NCBI GenBank assembly: GCA_017938565.1
Contig: JAGBBI010000147.1
Location: 1 to 7,273, forward strand
Source of the DNA: Clostridia bacterium
Lineage (GTDB): Bacteria; Bacillota_A; Clostridia; Christensenellales; UBA1242
Reading direction: 5' to 3'
DNA: 7,273 bases
Numbering within the stretch: position 1 is the first letter of the stretch; every line of letters starts with the position of its first letter. Positions 1 through 5,893 of this stretch are shown here, piece after piece. Both the position numbers and the translations under genes were made by a program. The notes beneath the pieces are model-generated. The model was given only the letters and a program-made list of their open reading frames with translations. It was not told the DNA's origin and searched no databases.

Positions 1-6
1 ACATAC

Positions 7-44
7 AAAACCCTAAGCGTAAAACACGCTTAGGGTTTTTATTT
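7..44 (+). terminator. Intrinsic terminator of the upstream gene
   Basis: A perfect 10-bp GC-containing stem (11-20 pairs with 26-35) closes a 5-base loop. Four further A-T pairs (7-10 with 36-39) extend it, and it runs into a T-rich tract (36-44). This is a textbook Rho-independent terminator on the plus strand. The matching A-run before the stem means it could also act weakly on the minus strand. No gene is visible before it, so it must end a plus-strand transcript that starts outside the window and isolates spoIIA from it. Confidence 0.93.
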
Positions 45-66
45 TGCAATAGATATGTTTTCAAAG

Positions 67-75
67 TACGACAAA
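67..75 (-). promoter_or_regulatory. Candidate Spo0A box upstream of spoIIA
   Basis: Read on the minus strand this is TTTGTCGTA, 8 of 9 matches to the 0A box consensus TTTGTCGAA. It lies about 58 bases before the predicted spoIIA transcription start, an activator-type position. In Bacillus the spoIIA operon is activated by phosphorylated Spo0A, and spo0A is present in this window. The site is seen in the sequence; its binding is inferred. Confidence 0.6.
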
Positions 76-92
76 TTATGATTTTTTTATTT

Positions 93-122
93 TTGGCAAT
101 AATTAGAGAGAGTTGTTATCAT
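93..122 (+). promoter_or_regulatory. Candidate spoIIA promoter
   Basis: TTGGCA (93-98) and TATCAT (117-122) each match the sigma-A hexamers at 5 of 6 positions and are 18 bases apart, placing a start near 129. The Bacillus spoIIA promoter is read by sigma-H, but I find no convincing sigma-H elements (AGGAWWT / GAAT) here. A Spo0A-activated sigma-A promoter is therefore the better reading, though not certain. Confidence 0.45.
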
Positions 123-155
123 TTACTAATCAATGGTCAAAAGGAGGTATGAAAA

Positions 156-467
156 ATGCAGGTAACTTATAAATGCAGTGGAAGTAGTTGCGTTGTAAAT
201 CTATGTGGCGAACTGGATGATTGTTCGGCACCCTATGTAAGACAGCAGATGGATGATATTTTTTCATCATTGCAACCATTTTCGCAAGTGGTTATAGATT
301 TTCAGAATGTATCTTTTATGGATAGTACAGGAATCGGTGTGCTGATTGGCAGATATAAAAAGTTTGAACCATCGTTGATTTCTTTTTCCATTAAAAATCC
401 AAATCGTACAGTTGACAGAATTTTAAAAATGACGGGGATATACAATATAATCCCTAAAGTCGCTTGA
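156..467 (+). CDS. spoIIAA: SpoIIAA, anti-sigma-F factor antagonist
   Basis: This cytoplasmic STAS-domain protein (103 aa) is the anti-anti-sigma factor of the sigma-F switch. When dephosphorylated it binds SpoIIAB and frees sigma-F; SpoIIAB inactivates it by phosphorylating one serine. The motif FMDSTGIGVLIGRYK (residues 54-68) is the family signature. Ser57, directly after Asp56, corresponds to the phosphorylated Ser58 of B. subtilis, with Thr58 in place of the usual second Ser. CGELDD near residue 20 matches the first STAS strand and helix region. The start is set by AAGGAGG at 141-147, eight bases before ATG. The protein is somewhat shorter than B. subtilis SpoIIAA (117 aa) because the C-terminus ends just after the last core segment. 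The stop TGA is followed in frame by TAA TAA. It is the first gene of the spoIIA operon, 24 bases before spoIIAB. Confidence 0.96.
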   Translation: MQVTYKCSGSSCVVNLCGELDDCSAPYVRQQMDDIFSSLQPFSQVVIDFQNVSFMDSTGIGVLIGRYKKFEPSLISFSIKNPNRTVDRILKMTGIYNIIPKVA

Positions 468-491
468 TAATAAATATAGGAGTTGAAATTT

Positions 492-983
492 ATGAGTAAT
501 GAAAGTTTTAGATTGATTGAAAAATTTAAAAATGAAGAAATGAAAGTTGATAATGCTATTGAGATTAAAATGGAGGCAAAACAAGAAAACGAAAAACTTG
601 CAAGGAACTTAATCGCTAGTTTTTTGCTTGAATTAAATCCTAGCATTGAAGAGATTAGTGACGTTAAAACAGTAATAAGCGAAGCAGTAACCAATTGTAT
701 AGTACATGGCTACAATAAAGGAGAAGGGATTATTACTATTCAAGCAAAACTTGCTGGAAGTGTTCTGTTTTTAAAAATTTCGGATAACGGTGTTGGTATT
801 CAAGACATAAAAAAGGCAATGCAACCATTTTTTACAACGAAGCCGGATGAGGAACGTTCTGGAATGGGTTTTACTGTTATGGAAACTTTTATGGATGAGT
901 TAGAAGTTTGTGAAAATGTTGGCGGTGGCGTCGTTGTTTGTATGGCAAAAGAGATTATCTCGGCGGAGAATGTTGCGGTATGA
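492..983 (+). CDS. spoIIAB: SpoIIAB, anti-sigma-F factor and serine kinase
   Basis: SpoIIAB (163 aa) is a GHKL-fold ATPase that holds sigma-F inactive and phosphorylates SpoIIAA. The ATP-binding boxes are all visible: N-box SEAVTNCIVHGY (residues 63-74, with Glu64 and Asn68), G1 box DNGVGI (98-103), and the TTKPDEERSGMGFTVM lid/G2 region (115-130). Arg38 in KLARN corresponds to the conserved N-terminal arginine that contacts sigma-F and SpoIIAA. The chosen ATG has AGGAG at 478-482, nine bases upstream. A TTG at 483 overlaps that site and is unlikely to be the start. Compared with B. subtilis SpoIIAB (146 aa), about 16 residues are added at the N-terminus. An internal ATG at 540 would give the usual length but has no good ribosome binding site. 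The stop overlaps the sigF start (ATGA at 980-983), which suggests translational coupling and balanced production. Confidence 0.96.
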   Translation: MSNESFRLIEKFKNEEMKVDNAIEIKMEAKQENEKLARNLIASFLLELNPSIEEISDVKTVISEAVTNCIVHGYNKGEGIITIQAKLAGSVLFLKISDNGVGIQDIKKAMQPFFTTKPDEERSGMGFTVMETFMDELEVCENVGGGVVVCMAKEIISAENVAV

Positions 984-1717
984 GTGAATTTCAGTTGCTT
1001 TCTACGGAAGAAACTGAGACGTTAATAAGACTTGCACAAAGTGGAGATGAAGAGGCAAAAGAGAAATTACTTAATGGGAACTATCCATTAATAAAAAGTA
1101 TTGTCAGAAGATTTGCTAGGAAATCGCTTGAGTATGACGACTTATATCAGCTTGGGTGCGTTGGATTTGTAAAAGCTATCAACAATTTTAGCTTGGATTA
1201 TGGTGTTAAATTCTCAACCTATGCTGTTCCAATGATTGCCGGTGAGATTAAGCGGTTTTTGCGAGATGATGGGTCAATAAAAATTGCAAGGTCGATAAAG
1301 ACGCTTGCAATCAAAATCAATAAATTTTTAGATGAATACAAAAGGGAGGGGCGGGACGCTCCAAACACTCGAGAAATTGCCGAAGAATTTGGTGTTGATG
1401 AGCACGATGTGGTATTGGCTATGGACTCTGCATTTTGTATGGTTTATCTTTATGATAAAACTTCAGATAAAAGTGAGTCAAGCCCAAATCTTTTAGATAA
1501 ATTGGTGAAAATAGAAAACGAGGATAGTGAAATTGAAAAGATTATGCTTAAAGAACATATAAGTAAGCTACCAGTTAAGGAAAGAAAGGTGTTAATGTTA
1601 AGGTATTTCAGAGGTAAAACACAGACCGAGATTGCAAAAATGATGGGTGTTTCTCAAGTACAAATTAGTAGAATTGAGGCAAAGATATTGAAATACCTAC
1701 GAACCGCATTGTCTTAA
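980..1717 (+). CDS. sigF: RNA polymerase sigma-F factor (forespore)
   Basis: Sigma-F (245 aa; B. subtilis 255 aa) directs the first forespore-specific transcription and is held by SpoIIAB until SpoIIAA releases it. Region 2 runs from about residue 31 to 107 and includes DDLYQLGCVGFVKAINNF (53-70) and FSTYAVPMIAGEIKRFLRDDG (78-98), the block shared by sigma-F, -G and -B type factors. Region 3 follows (about 108-180), with the HTH-like segment TREIAEEFGVDEHDVVLA. Region 4 ends with TQTEIAKMMGVSQVQISRIE (214-233), the -35 recognition helix-turn-helix. Family members are alike, and the position directly after spoIIAB identifies it as sigma-F rather than sigma-G. The ATG overlaps the spoIIAB stop, with GGCGGAG (962-968) upstream; an in-frame TTG at 938 lies deep in spoIIAB and is rejected. 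Its stop codon overlaps that of the convergent DUF4363 gene. Confidence 0.96.
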   Translation: MSEFQLLSTEETETLIRLAQSGDEEAKEKLLNGNYPLIKSIVRRFARKSLEYDDLYQLGCVGFVKAINNFSLDYGVKFSTYAVPMIAGEIKRFLRDDGSIKIARSIKTLAIKINKFLDEYKREGRDAPNTREIAEEFGVDEHDVVLAMDSAFCMVYLYDKTSDKSESSPNLLDKLVKIENEDSEIEKIMLKEHISKLPVKERKVLMLRYFRGKTQTEIAKMMGVSQVQISRIEAKILKYLRTALS

Positions 1718-2109
1718 ATTACATTTTGTATACTAAATCGATAATCTTCACTATAATGATTGCAGTAATCGATTAAGTTGTTTAGTTCGGTATACGCTTC
1801 TTCATAATTGTTTCTTTCGGTATAGCTCGTAATTCTTGATAGGCCTACTTCTACGTCTTTAATTCCGGTGTGCCAAACAAAAAATTTTAATATTTTTGTG
1901 CGGTGTTGCCATCTATGATGAAGATTTTTTAATGTAGAAATATTTTCTTCGGTGTCAATAGATTCGGGAGTGCTTGCTAAAGTACGCTCAATTACAACAA
2001 GCTCAGCGGATAAACTGTCAAAAGAAGTAATTATGTAATTTGATTCAAACACGCCCATTGAGATTATAAGTGCTATAAAACAAAATATCGCTATAAGTTT
2101 TTTTGTCAT
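1714..2109 (-). CDS. DUF4363 family membrane-anchored protein
   Basis: This is a small protein (131 aa) of unknown function that resembles the DUF4363 family. It starts with a basic MTKK and one hydrophobic segment (about residues 4-21), either a membrane anchor or an uncleaved signal. The rest is probably a helical extracytoplasmic domain carrying a conserved Trp (HHRWQHR, Trp67), the FFVWHTGIKDVE block (77-88) and a C-terminal SIQNVI. The ATG is chosen because AGGAGG (2122-2117) lies seven bases upstream; a TTG at 2127 lies upstream of that site and is rejected. The ribosome binding site overlaps the stop codon of the DUF421 gene, so the two are likely translationally coupled. DUF421 and DUF4363 genes often occur together in clostridia, which suggests a shared job. 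That job is not known, and a spore-membrane role is only inferred from context. Confidence 0.82.
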   Translation of the reverse strand: MTKKLIAIFCFIALIISMGVFESNYIITSFDSLSAELVVIERTLASTPESIDTEENISTLKNLHHRWQHRTKILKFFVWHTGIKDVEVGLSRITSYTERNNYEEAYTELNNLIDYCNHYSEDYRFSIQNVI

Positions 2110-2120
2110 ATGTTTGCCTC

Positions 2121-2879
2121 CTACCAACGTCCATGTCCGTTATAGTCTATTGTAAAACTTTTTGCATTGCCGTTAATAACTTGAATAAATATTTCGCCAT
2201 TTGCGTCTAGGGTCATCAAAAGGATGTCTTTATGAGTTTTTCCTCCGGCCTTTTTAATGCATTCTGCTATTTGGCTTTCGGTAATCCCAGTTAATGAAAT
2301 GTTCTCAGTCATAAGTTTTTTATCCATGATGATAGAAACAGGTAGGCTGGCGGGCTCGGGCTTGATTTTAATGTCTTCTCGGGTAACATTTTCTTGGTTC
2401 GCTTTTTTAATCACGCAAAGTTTTCCGTTGGTCTCAATGATTGCGTATGCTACGTCGTCGATATTGTAAATATCTGAGCATCTAAGTGCTTCAATTAAAT
2501 CATCGAGGTTCATATTTAATGCCTTTAATTCTTTATAATTTATGCCGTTTGGAGTAACAACAATTGCAGAGCGTCCGCTTATTAAATATCTTGCTTTCAT
2601 ACTTTTTCTTGAAATAAGACATATAAAGAAATGAAGTATTATTATACTGAAAATAGGAATAATCCCGTGAAGGATTGGTACGGAAATTTCCGACATTGGA
2701 ATGGTCGCAAGGTCGGCAATTATTAAAGTTATAACGAACTCAAATGGTTGCATTTCTCCCACTTGTCTTTTGCCCATAAATCTAACAGCAAACAAAACGA
2801 ATAAGAATATTATTATAGAACGAACAAACATATTAATCATAATGGTAATAGTTTGTTTGTTTTTTATTTTAAATTTCAT
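2121..2879 (-). CDS. DUF421 (YetF-like) membrane protein
   Basis: This 252-aa protein is a DUF421/YetF-type membrane protein. Three hydrophobic segments (about residues 18-33, 47-61 and 72-90) are followed by a cytoplasmic C-terminal half. RFMGKRQVGEMQPFEFVI (33-50) is the family signature, and NMNLDDLIEALRCSDIYNIDDVAYAIIETNGKLCVI (122-157) is the typical C-terminal domain start. A second, similar strand pattern (LLMTLDANGEIFIQVI, 220-235) points to two repeated subdomains. The molecular function is unknown. DUF421 proteins in Bacillus (YetF, and the 2Duf protein of mobile spoVA operons) are linked to the spore inner membrane and heat resistance, so a spore role is plausible here but inferred. 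No Shine-Dalgarno sequence precedes the ATG. Met14 (2840) and Met17 (2831) are alternative starts, the latter closest to usual family N-termini. The gap to spoVB is 32 bases. Confidence 0.9.
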   Translation of the reverse strand: MKFKIKNKQTITIMINMFVRSIIIFLFVLFAVRFMGKRQVGEMQPFEFVITLIIADLATIPMSEISVPILHGIIPIFSIIILHFFICLISRKSMKARYLISGRSAIVVTPNGINYKELKALNMNLDDLIEALRCSDIYNIDDVAYAIIETNGKLCVIKKANQENVTREDIKIKPEPASLPVSIIMDKKLMTENISLTGITESQIAECIKKAGGKTHKDILLMTLDANGEIFIQVINGNAKSFTIDYNGHGRW

Positions 2880-2894
2880 TAATTTGGGGTTAGG

Positions 2895-2913
2895 AATGTC
2901 GAAATTTGTCTTT
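2895..2913 (+). promoter_or_regulatory. Possible Spo0A box between spoVB and DUF421 genes
   Basis: The short gap between the two genes holds the perfect core TGTCGAA (2897-2903), immediately followed by a second partial site, TTTGTC (2905-2910). Seven bases can match by chance about once in a window of this size, and one such match occurs inside spo0A (6484-6490). This is therefore only a weak hint that Spo0A acts within the operon. Confidence 0.2.
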
Positions 2914-4384
2914 ATTGTTTTTTATGTTTTTTAAGATTTGGAAGAAATTCTGAAAGGTCAATCATATTAAAAGTCAAAAGTAAAACAATAAGTGATGATA
3001 CAGAAACTCCAGATGACAGTACTATTGATAGGATAGTGCTATTCATTGTCTTTGTGCATATCCCATCTATGAATAGGGCGAATAAGCATGCAGGAACACA
3101 CATTGCAATATTTTTGATTAATACTTTTAAAGGTTCTTTGGTTAAGTATTTTCTTATTGAAAGAATAGAAAATATTGTCTGCAACAATGACATTCCGCCA
3201 AAACCTATGATTAATGAATAAATGCCCAAGAATTTTGGTAAAAATATTACACAACCGATTAAAAATGCGCTACACAACAAGTTTATTATAAGTCCAATTT
3301 TTTCCTTATTTAAAGCGTTTAATATTGCAGAAGATATTTGAGCAAGTCCAAGGGGTAAAAGAAGGAAGCTTCCAACTTGTAATAGTTTTCCTGCAAGTTC
3401 ATTTCCGAAAAGCCATAATCCGATGTCATCGCCAAGAATGAAAAAAATAGGGAATAGTATTAATGATATAATTATGGAATAGGAAACAGATTTATTAATT
3501 TGGTTTTTAACAGAGTTCGTGTCAGGACTTGATAGCTCGGGTAAAAGTGCAACGGCAATAGAGCCAATGATTGTGCCTGGAATGGTCAATAATGGGAACA
3601 CCATACCAGTAACAATTCCATATTCGCTTACAGCGGTTGTAAGGCTTGCTCCACTTGCTGAAAGCGATGCTGGGAAAATAATGCTTATAAGCATTGCAAT
3701 TAGGCTTGTTCCAATTCGTACAATCGCAATGGGTGTACTTTCTTTAATTAAAGGGGGTATGCCTTTTAATGAGAAATTCAATCGTCCCCCTTGTTTAAAG
3801 AAAATAACGATTGCTATTATTGAACTAACAGCGCAGGCGATGGTATAAGTTAAAGATGCTTTTATTTCGCCAGTTAGATTAATTACAAGAGAAAAAACAA
3901 CGATGCAACAAATAAATCGAATAATTTGTTCAAGAAGTTCAATAAAACCTAGTGTAAAAAAACTTTTATTGCCCCAAAACGAGCCTCTAAAAGGAACATA
4001 TAGTGCAGTAAAAAAGACTGCCGGCAATAGAATATATAAGCAGTTTAAGGATTGCTTTTGTCCCCAAATTCTGCTAAAGAGAGAGGGGAAGAATACGACT
4101 GCACAAACTACAATTAACGTTATACAAAGACAAACAATTATTCCTGCACCTATTACCTTGCCTTCGTTGGAATTGTCTTTTGCAACTTTTCTTGATATTA
4201 CAAGCGGTAATCCACTTGTAACAAGTGAACAAAGCAGAAAAAATGCACTTAGTGAAATTTGATAAAAACCAAGGGCTTCGGCACCAATTTTCCTTGAAAT
4301 ATAAATTTTTATAACAAATCCAAGTATACGAGTTAATATGCCAAGCAGAGTGGTTATGATGACGGCTTTTAAAAATTTTTTCAT
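2912..4384 (-). CDS. spoVB: SpoVB/MurJ-like flippase (MOP superfamily)
   Basis: This polytopic membrane protein (490 aa; B. subtilis SpoVB 518 aa) has many evenly spaced hydrophobic segments, consistent with the 14-helix MOP/MATE-like fold of polysaccharide and lipid-linked precursor exporters. The N-terminus (FLKAVIITTLLGILTRILGF, then ISRKIGAEALGFYQI) is the SpoVB-type opening. Also typical are FRGSFWGNKSF in the middle, ALLPELSS near residue 285 and QISSAILNALNK near 355. SpoVB-type proteins are thought to flip lipid-linked peptidoglycan precursors and are needed for the spore cortex in Bacillus. Clostridia carry several paralogs, so the exact substrate cannot be read from sequence. The ATG fits the family N-terminus, yet no Shine-Dalgarno sequence is visible. 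It is first in an operon with the DUF421 and DUF4363 genes. It ends in a lysine-rich tail (LKKHKKQ). Confidence 0.82.
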   Translation of the reverse strand: MKKFLKAVIITTLLGILTRILGFVIKIYISRKIGAEALGFYQISLSAFFLLCSLVTSGLPLVISRKVAKDNSNEGKVIGAGIIVCLCITLIVVCAVVFFPSLFSRIWGQKQSLNCLYILLPAVFFTALYVPFRGSFWGNKSFFTLGFIELLEQIIRFICCIVVFSLVINLTGEIKASLTYTIACAVSSIIAIVIFFKQGGRLNFSLKGIPPLIKESTPIAIVRIGTSLIAMLISIIFPASLSASGASLTTAVSEYGIVTGMVFPLLTIPGTIIGSIAVALLPELSSPDTNSVKNQINKSVSYSIIISLILFPIFFILGDDIGLWLFGNELAGKLLQVGSFLLLPLGLAQISSAILNALNKEKIGLIINLLCSAFLIGCVIFLPKFLGIYSLIIGFGGMSLLQTIFSILSIRKYLTKEPLKVLIKNIAMCVPACLFALFIDGICTKTMNSTILSIVLSSGVSVSSLIVLLLTFNMIDLSEFLPNLKKHKKQ

Positions 4385-4405
4385 ATTTTATAATATTTGA
4401 AAATT

Positions 4406-4433
4406 TGTATAGTTATGAATTAATAGTTGCCAA
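4406..4433 (-). promoter_or_regulatory. Candidate promoter of the spoVB operon
   Basis: Read on the minus strand, TTGGCA (4433-4428; 5 of 6) and TATACA (4411-4406; 4 of 6) are 16 bases apart. The start would fall near 4399, giving a leader of only about 15 bases before the ATG and no Shine-Dalgarno sequence. The -35 overlaps that of the divergent promoter. Confidence 0.4.
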
Positions 4434-4456
4434 AAGTTTGTACGGCGATGTAAAAT
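4427..4456 (+). promoter_or_regulatory. Candidate promoter of the YghO-like gene
   Basis: TTGCCA (4427-4432; 5 of 6) and TAAAAT (4451-4456; 5 of 6) are 18 bases apart. The expected start is near 4463, about 26 bases before the ATG. Its -35 is nearly the reverse complement of, and shares bases 4428-4432 with, the minus-strand -35 of the spoVB operon. Confidence 0.42.
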
Positions 4457-4488
4457 TAATATATGGATAAATATTAGAGAGGTTGCTT

Positions 4489-5613
4489 ATGATAGAAGTA
4501 AGACAGGTAAAATCTAAAAAAGAATTTAAGAAGTTTGTAAAATTTCCAACGGAATTGTATAAAAATAATCCATATTATGTTCCACCAATAGAACTAGATG
4601 AATACAATTTAACAAATCCAAAGAAGAATGCTTCGTTTGATGATTGTGATGCAGTATATTTTTTGGCGTACAAAGATGGAAAGGTTGTTGGAAGAGTTGC
4701 GGGCATAATTTGTAAATTATATAATGAAAAAAATAATTCCAAGCGCGCACGTTTCTCAAGGTTTGATTTGATTGATGATGAAAAAGTTGCGAAGGCACTT
4801 TTGACCGCCGTTGAAGATTGGGCGAAGGCTATGGGGATGGAAGATATACACGGACCGCTTGGCTTTAATGACTTAGAAAGAGAAGGGCTTTTGACTTATG
4901 GGTTTAATACTATAGGCACTTTTCAGGGATCGTGGAATGCCGATTATTACGAAAAACATATCATTAACAATGGTTACGAACCTGATGCAAGATGGGTTGA
5001 GTGGCGAATTTCTATGCCAGAGAAACTAGATGATAAGGTTGAAAGAATGGCGGGCGTTATTGAAAGAAGATATGGCTTTCACGAAAAAACATTTAAAAAC
5101 ACAAAAGAGATAATAAATAAGTATGGTAAAGAAATATTTGAAGTCCTTGACGAGGCTTTCGCTCCTCTTTATGGTACAATGCCTTTTAATGACAAACTTG
5201 TAAAACAAACAATTGACTTATTTAAGTTAATTATTGATAAAGACTATGTATCCATTGTGTTTGACAAAGAAGACCGAGTTGCCGGATTTGGGGTTGCTTA
5301 CCCGTCTCTTGCCAGGGCAATGCAGAAGGCTAAGGGAAGGTTTTTGCCTTTTGGTATTTTCCATATGTTACACGATATACGTCATCCTAAATATCTTGAA
5401 TTGGCACTTATTGGAGTTAAACCGAAATATCAGCAGATGGGGGTAACAGCAATTATTATAAAAAATATGTTAGAACGAATAATGAAAAATAACATAATTT
5501 ATGCAGATACTGGTTGTCAACTTGAAGATAATAAGGCCGTTATTAATGCACTTGATATGCTTCCACGAGAATTAGTACGAAAAAAGGTGTGTTTTCTTAA
5601 AAAATTGCAATAA
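4489..5613 (+). CDS. YghO-like two-domain protein with GNAT fold
   Basis: This 374-aa cytoplasmic protein resembles the poorly studied YghO-type family, which is annotated as hypothetical or as an acetyltransferase. The N-terminal half carries FPTELYKNNPYYVPPIE (19-35), a strand pair ending in GRVAGI (68-73), WAKAMGMEDIHGPLGFNDLEREGLLTYGF (111-139) and NADYYEKHIINNGYE (150-164), all characteristic of that family. The C-terminal half ends in a GNAT-like acyl-CoA site, LALIGVKPKYQQMGVTAIIIKNMLE (305-329), with Gln315, Gly318 and Thr320 in the Q/RxxGxG/A-like turn. It also has a late DTGCQLEDNKAVINALDML block, where Glu346 and Asn348 stand before the usual alpha-4 helix. The substrate is unknown. 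The ATG has GAGAGG (4477-4482) six bases upstream; an in-frame TTG at 4483 is too close to that site. It is a single-gene unit with its own promoter and terminator. Confidence 0.82.
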   Translation: MIEVRQVKSKKEFKKFVKFPTELYKNNPYYVPPIELDEYNLTNPKKNASFDDCDAVYFLAYKDGKVVGRVAGIICKLYNEKNNSKRARFSRFDLIDDEKVAKALLTAVEDWAKAMGMEDIHGPLGFNDLEREGLLTYGFNTIGTFQGSWNADYYEKHIINNGYEPDARWVEWRISMPEKLDDKVERMAGVIERRYGFHEKTFKNTKEIINKYGKEIFEVLDEAFAPLYGTMPFNDKLVKQTIDLFKLIIDKDYVSIVFDKEDRVAGFGVAYPSLARAMQKAKGRFLPFGIFHMLHDIRHPKYLELALIGVKPKYQQMGVTAIIIKNMLERIMKNNIIYADTGCQLEDNKAVINALDMLPRELVRKKVCFLKKLQ

Positions 5614-5641
5614 TTATGATTTCATAATGAATAATATCGAA

Positions 5642-5677
5642 AAACTTCACAATAATTAAGTTGTGGAGTTTATTTTT
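5642..5677 (+). terminator. Intrinsic terminator after the YghO-like gene
   Basis: An 11-bp stem (5642-5652 with 5661-5671, one G-U wobble) closes an 8-base loop and is followed by TATTTTT (5671-5677). It lies 28 bases after the stop codon of the YghO-like gene and separates it from spo0A. A smaller 16-base palindrome (5613-5628, 7-bp arms) overlaps the stop codon. Confidence 0.85.
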
Positions 5678-5700
5678 GCTATTTTTACTTAAAATATGTC

Positions 5701-5813
5701 AATTAGATGTGTTTGGAGACAAAATTTTATAAAAGTATGCACTTTTTTGAGTACTTTTAGAAATTATCTCGAAATTAGGCGTGTTTAAGACAAAAATATA
5801 CAAAAATATACAC
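5701..5813. repeat. Imperfect 42-bp direct repeat upstream of spo0A
   Basis: Copy A (5701-5742) and copy B (5773-5813) align over 42 columns with 33 identities and one single-base gap. The best-conserved blocks are AATTAG, GTGTTT and AGACAAAA at the left, and a less conserved A/T-rich part ending in CAC at the right. The 30 bases between the copies are not repeated. The right part of copy B contains a 10-base tandem duplication, CAAAAATATA (5791-5800 and 5801-5810). The repeat looks like a duplicated regulatory or promoter segment of spo0A. Confidence 0.7.
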
Positions 5814-5870
5814 AACACATTGTGTATTTTGGTGTTAGACTTGTAATCACATTCGTCGCTAAGCGACAAA
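5715..5870 (-). promoter_or_regulatory. Cluster of Spo0A-box-like sites before spo0A
   Basis: On the minus strand three sites share TTTGTC with the 0A box TTTGTCGAA: 5723-5715 (TTTGTCTCC), 5794-5786 (TTTGTCTTA) and 5870-5862 (TTTGTCGCT). The first two lie within the direct repeat copies, and the third lies just before the spo0A ribosome binding site. Start-to-start distances are 71 and 76 bases. Each site alone is a partial match (6 to 7 of 9). Autoregulation of spo0A is known in Bacillus, so these are candidate autoregulatory sites. Confidence 0.35.
5808..5827. promoter_or_regulatory. Inverted repeat, possible operator of spo0A
   Basis: ATACACAA (5808-5815) and TTGTGTAT (5820-5827) are perfect 8-bp arms around CACA. 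The element starts inside the end of direct-repeat copy B. It has only a short T-run after it and low GC, so it is a poor terminator and more likely a protein-binding palindrome. TTGTGT (5820-5825) with TGTAAT (5842-5847), 16 bases apart, could be a weak promoter overlapping it. No strong sigma-H promoter is visible. Confidence 0.4.
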
Positions 5871-5893
5871 AAATTTTTAAATAGGAGGCGGGA

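Noticed and set aside
302..694. 130-codon minus-strand frame, hydrophobic, under spoIIAA and spoIIAB
   Set aside because: It overlaps two well-identified genes on the opposite strand and shows no family signature.
1736..1774. Inverted repeat AATCGAT ... ATCGATT after sigF as a sigF terminator
   Set aside because: The arms are only 7 bp with a 25-base loop, no T-run follows, and it lies in the DUF4363 coding region.
3519..4262. Two plus-strand frames (109 and 119 codons) inside spoVB
   Set aside because: They lie opposite a clearly coding membrane protein gene and have no recognisable domains.
5761..5781. Sigma-H promoter before spo0A (AGAAATT and CGAAATT)
   Set aside because: The two elements are only a few bases apart, far less than sigma-H promoters need, and both deviate from consensus.
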